DNA from: Desulfobacterales bacterium
GTDB taxonomy: Bacteria; Desulfobacterota; Desulfobulbia; Desulfobulbales; BM004
Reading direction: 5' to 3'
Length of the DNA: 15,925 bases
NCBI GenBank assembly: GCA_012974315.1
Contig: JAAXQI010000018.1
Span: 1 to 15,925 of the forward strand
Part shown: piece after piece, positions 14,044-15,925 of the stretch
How the letters are laid out: each line of letters opens with the position of its first letter
Numbering within the stretch: position 1 is the first letter of the stretch
Translations under genes and position numbers: made by a program
Notes under the pieces: model-generated
What the model saw: the letters and a program-made list of their open reading frames with translations, nothing else
What the model was told of the DNA's origin: nothing
Databases searched by the model: none

Positions 14044-14663
14044 GACAACAACCTCTCTTCCAGTTGACCCAGGCATGGCTGCAGCAAAACAAGACGGCGA
14101 TGCAGCAAAATATCATAGACATTGAGACCGCCAGTCTGAATTACTTTAAAGCCATGTACGTTGCGGGAGGATTTTTCCAGATTTTCATTTTTTCCAGGAA
14201 CTACAATCAACCCGTTTTCTATGTTGAGCTTCTTCATGACCTCGACAAACTCCTTAGTCTTGATATCAGCAAGATCAAAACCATCCAGCACGATCATGTT
14301 GTTTTCAGAAAACCTGGCACTGAGTGCCATCCGCAGTCCAAGTTTCCTGACCTTCTTAGGAAGCTTGTAACTGTAATCTCTCGGTTTCGGTCCAAAAGTC
14401 ACGCCACCGCCTCGCATGAGGGGTGAGCGGTTCGTACCTTGACGGGCCCGGCCGGTTCCTTTCTGGCGGAAAGGCTTTCTCCCGCCGCCGCTGACTTCAA
14501 CCCTGGTCTTGGTGCAGGCGGTTCCCGCTCGTCGGTTAGCCAACTGCATCTTTACTACATCATGCAGAATGTGCTTTTTGACTTCAAGTCCAAAGAGGGA
14601 ATCATTCAATTCAACCTCTCCAACTTTTTTATTGTCAGTATTATATACCTGAGTTACTGCCAT
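14040..14663 (-). CDS. rplD: 50S ribosomal protein L4
   Basis: L4 lines the upper exit tunnel with L22; in E. coli it also represses the S10 operon. The 207-residue product has the extended tunnel loop near residues 45-95 (NRRAGTACTKTRVEVSGGGRKP, RQKGTGRARQGTNRSPLMRGGG). The C-terminal globular part has GLNVYDILLHRRLVLLQPCL near residues 178-197. GAGGAG lies 8 nt before the ATG. No E. coli-like S10 leader can sit upstream of rpsJ here, because tuf ends 14 nt before it. Confidence 0.97.
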   Translation of the reverse strand: MAVTQVYNTDNKKVGEVELNDSLFGLEVKKHILHDVVKMQLANRRAGTACTKTRVEVSGGGRKPFRQKGTGRARQGTNRSPLMRGGGVTFGPKPRDYSYKLPKKVRKLGLRMALSARFSENNMIVLDGFDLADIKTKEFVEVMKKLNIENGLIVVPGKNENLEKSSRNVHGFKVIQTGGLNVYDILLHRRLVLLQPCLGQLEERLLS

Positions 14664-14681
14664 TTTGAGTTCTCCTCAAAC

Positions 14682-14699
14682 AGCCGCTTCTAAGCGACT
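14682..14699 (-). other. Hairpin in the rplC-rplD spacer
   Basis: AGTCGCT and AGCGGCT pair (7 bp, one G-U) around a TAGA loop, a few bases after the rplC stop and 18 nt before the rplD ATG. The following GTTTG is too short a T-run for a terminator. It could slow or gate translation of rplD, or be chance. Confidence 0.3.
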
Positions 14700-14705
14700 A
14701 AAACT

Positions 14706-15335
14706 TTATTTAATATAGATCTGCAGAAGTCCCTCTTTGGCACCCGGGACAGATCCCTTGACCAGCATGATGTTTTCATCAGCACGAACATCAATTATGG
14801 TCAGGTTCTTATTTGTTAAAAGTTGATTACCCATGCGACCGGGCATTTTCTTGCCTTTAACAACACGGCTGGGTGTGGCGGAAGTTCCGATAGAACCTGG
14901 ACGCCTGTGAAAATTCGAACCATGGGTCTTGCAGCCACCCCTGAAACCGTAGCGCCTTACAACACCCTGGAACCCACGCCCCTTGCTCTTGCCACTGATA
15001 TGGATTTCATCTCCAATCTTGAACATCTCGGCAAGCTGAATTTCCTGGCCCACCTCATAGGCTTCGGGATCCATGATCCTGAACTCTTTGATGTGATAAA
15101 ATCCACCCTTAGCGGCAGCCTTGGCATGCCCTGCCTCGGGTTTATTCAGCCGTGATTCCTTCTTAGGTCCAAAACCGACCTGGATGGCATTATAACCTTC
15201 CTTGGTCTCGGTTTTTTTCTGAAGAACCACACATGGACCTGCCTCTATAACTGTTACAGGTATAGCCTGCCCCTGCTCAGAGTAGACTCTGGTCATTCCA
15301 ATTTTCTTACCCAGCAATCCCATTGTATTCGGCAT
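14706..15335 (-). CDS. rplC: 50S ribosomal protein L3
   Basis: L3 is an early assembly protein whose long loop reaches the peptidyl-transferase centre. The chosen ATG at 15335 gives 210 residues (MPNTMGLLGKKIGMTRVY). Alternatives are ATG at 15323 and an in-frame GTG at 15347; none has a strong Shine-Dalgarno site, so the start is uncertain by a few codons. The central loop reads GFRGGCKTHGSNFHRRPGSIG and continues through KGKKMPGRMGN. Where E. coli L3 has the methylated glutamine (GQNQTP), this protein has GTSATP, so that modification is not expected. Confidence 0.95.
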   Translation of the reverse strand: MPNTMGLLGKKIGMTRVYSEQGQAIPVTVIEAGPCVVLQKKTETKEGYNAIQVGFGPKKESRLNKPEAGHAKAAAKGGFYHIKEFRIMDPEAYEVGQEIQLAEMFKIGDEIHISGKSKGRGFQGVVRRYGFRGGCKTHGSNFHRRPGSIGTSATPSRVVKGKKMPGRMGNQLLTNKNLTIIDVRADENIMLVKGSVPGAKEGLLQIYIK

Positions 15336-15378
15336 TGTACTGTACACTCATTTCTTTAAATTTAACTGATTAACAACA

Positions 15379-15405
15379 GGGGTAGATATGCTTATCTCAT
15401 GCCCC
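15379..15405 (-). other. Imperfect hairpin in the rpsJ-rplC spacer
   Basis: On the minus strand GGGG and CCCC bracket an inner AGATA/TATCT stem with a 4-nt AGCA loop; the 4-nt and 1-nt bulges between the two stems are unequal. A T-run precedes rather than follows it, so it is not a minus-strand terminator. The plus strand has A's after it, not T's. Function unknown. Confidence 0.25.
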
Positions 15406-15423
15406 AAAAAACACTTCCAATAA

Positions 15424-15738
15424 TTATGGCAGTTTAATCTCTACATCAACGCCAGCGGACAGTTCCAACTTCATCAGGGAGTCTATGGTCTGCTGGGTCG
15501 GCTCCAGAATATCAAGCAACCGACGATGGGTCCGCATTTCAAATTGTTCCCTGGATTTCTTATCCACATGTGGTGAACGTAGAACACAATACTTGTTAAT
15601 TGTCGTCGGCATGGGTATCGGCCCGGCTACGGTAGCCCCGGTTCGCTTTGCCGTCTCTACAATTTCCCTGGTAGACTGATCAAGCAACTTATGATCATAT
15701 CCCTTCAGCTTAATTCTGATTTTATCGGTTGTAACCAT
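15424..15738 (-). CDS. rpsJ: 30S ribosomal protein S10 (NusE)
   Basis: S10 lies in the small-subunit head and doubles as NusE, which pairs with NusB in transcription antitermination and links RNA polymerase to the ribosome through NusG. The 104-residue product has KIRIKLKGYDHKLLDQSTREIV, then the GPIPMPTTINKYCVLRSPHVDKKSREQFEMRTH loop in pieces typical of the family. It ends with the acidic/hydrophobic LMKLELSAGVDVEIKLP. The ATG lies 14 nt after the tuf stop, with an A/G-rich site (GAAAAGAAA). Tight linkage to tuf suggests shared transcription. Confidence 0.97.
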   Translation of the reverse strand: MVTTDKIRIKLKGYDHKLLDQSTREIVETAKRTGATVAGPIPMPTTINKYCVLRSPHVDKKSREQFEMRTHRRLLDILEPTQQTIDSLMKLELSAGVDVEIKLP

Positions 15739-15752
15739 GATCGTTTCTTTTC

Positions 15753-15925
15753 CTATTCGATAATTTCGCTGATAACGCCTGCACCAACGGTACGGCCGCC
15801 TTCACGGATTGCAAAACGAAGCTCTTTTTCCATGGCAATCGGGGTGATCAGGGTGCCTGTGAACGATATATTATCGCCGGGCATTACCATCTCTACGCCC
15901 TCAGGCAATGTTACGATTCCAGTCA
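15753..15925 (-). CDS. tuf: Elongation factor Tu, C-terminal end only (cut by window edge)
   Basis: Reading from the window edge gives 56 in-frame residues ending in the EF-Tu C-terminal signature. The segment holds EMVMPGDNISFTGTLITPIA, then EKELRFAIREGGRTVGAGVISEIIE and TAG. This is domain III, the beta-barrel that binds aminoacyl-tRNA and EF-Ts. The rest of the gene lies beyond the window, so completeness and copy number cannot be judged. Its placement just before rpsJ is the common str-S10 arrangement. Confidence 0.97.
   Translation of the reverse strand, partial: TGIVTLPEGVEMVMPGDNISFTGTLITPIAMEKELRFAIREGGRTVGAGVISEIIE

Noticed and set aside
15336..15354. Out-of-frame ATG giving a 14-residue peptide overlapping the rplC start
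   Set aside because: Too short, no Shine-Dalgarno and no other support; recorded only because the rplC start itself is uncertain.
1..15925. CRISPR arrays, insertion sequences, tRNA genes, phage or defence genes
   Set aside because: None seen. The window is filled by conserved ribosomal-cluster genes with short spacers.

Overview
This window is one long, gap-poor ribosomal-protein gene cluster. All 31 genes lie on the minus strand, so they read from high to low coordinates. The order is the fused str/S10/spc/alpha arrangement: the 3' end of tuf, then rpsJ-rplC-rplD-rplW-rplB-rpsS-rplV-rpsC-rplP-rpmC-rpsQ (S10 block), rplN-rplX-rplE-rpsN-rpsH-rplF-rplR-rpsE-rpmD-rplO-secY (spc block), map-infA, and rpmJ-rpsM-rpsK-rpsD-rpoA-rplQ (alpha block). 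A Rho-independent terminator follows rplQ. Every gene is intact except tuf, which is cut by the window edge. No stretch over 300 bases lacks a gene; the longest spacers are rplW-rplB (126 nt), map-infA (144 nt) and secY-map (111 nt).

The sequence suggests a Gram-negative bacterium of moderate GC, most likely a Desulfobacterota ('deltaproteobacterial') lineage, perhaps Desulfobulbales-like. This rests on the tuf-linked cluster, map and infA between secY and rpmJ, zinc-ribbon S14 and L24, and the overall feel of the proteins. It is an inference, since no search was possible. adk, often found between secY and map, is absent here.

The genes work together to build both ribosomal subunits (10 small-subunit and 16 large-subunit proteins), start translation (IF-1), deliver aminoacyl-tRNA (EF-Tu), trim initiator Met (Map), insert and export proteins (SecY), and transcribe (RpoA). 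Coupling is tight: rplD/rplW and rplP/rpmC overlap as ATGA, and rpmD/rplO and rplO/secY are 4-5 nt apart.

I found no previously undescribed system and no mobile or accessory DNA. The most notable signal is start-codon use: six of ten small-subunit genes begin with TTG or GTG behind good Shine-Dalgarno sites, while the large-subunit genes read as ATG (rplC being the one uncertain start). Secondary observations are small spacer ORFs that abut gene starts (rpsN-rpsH, rpsQ-rplN, map-infA), several compact spacer hairpins, and a candidate internal promoter before infA.
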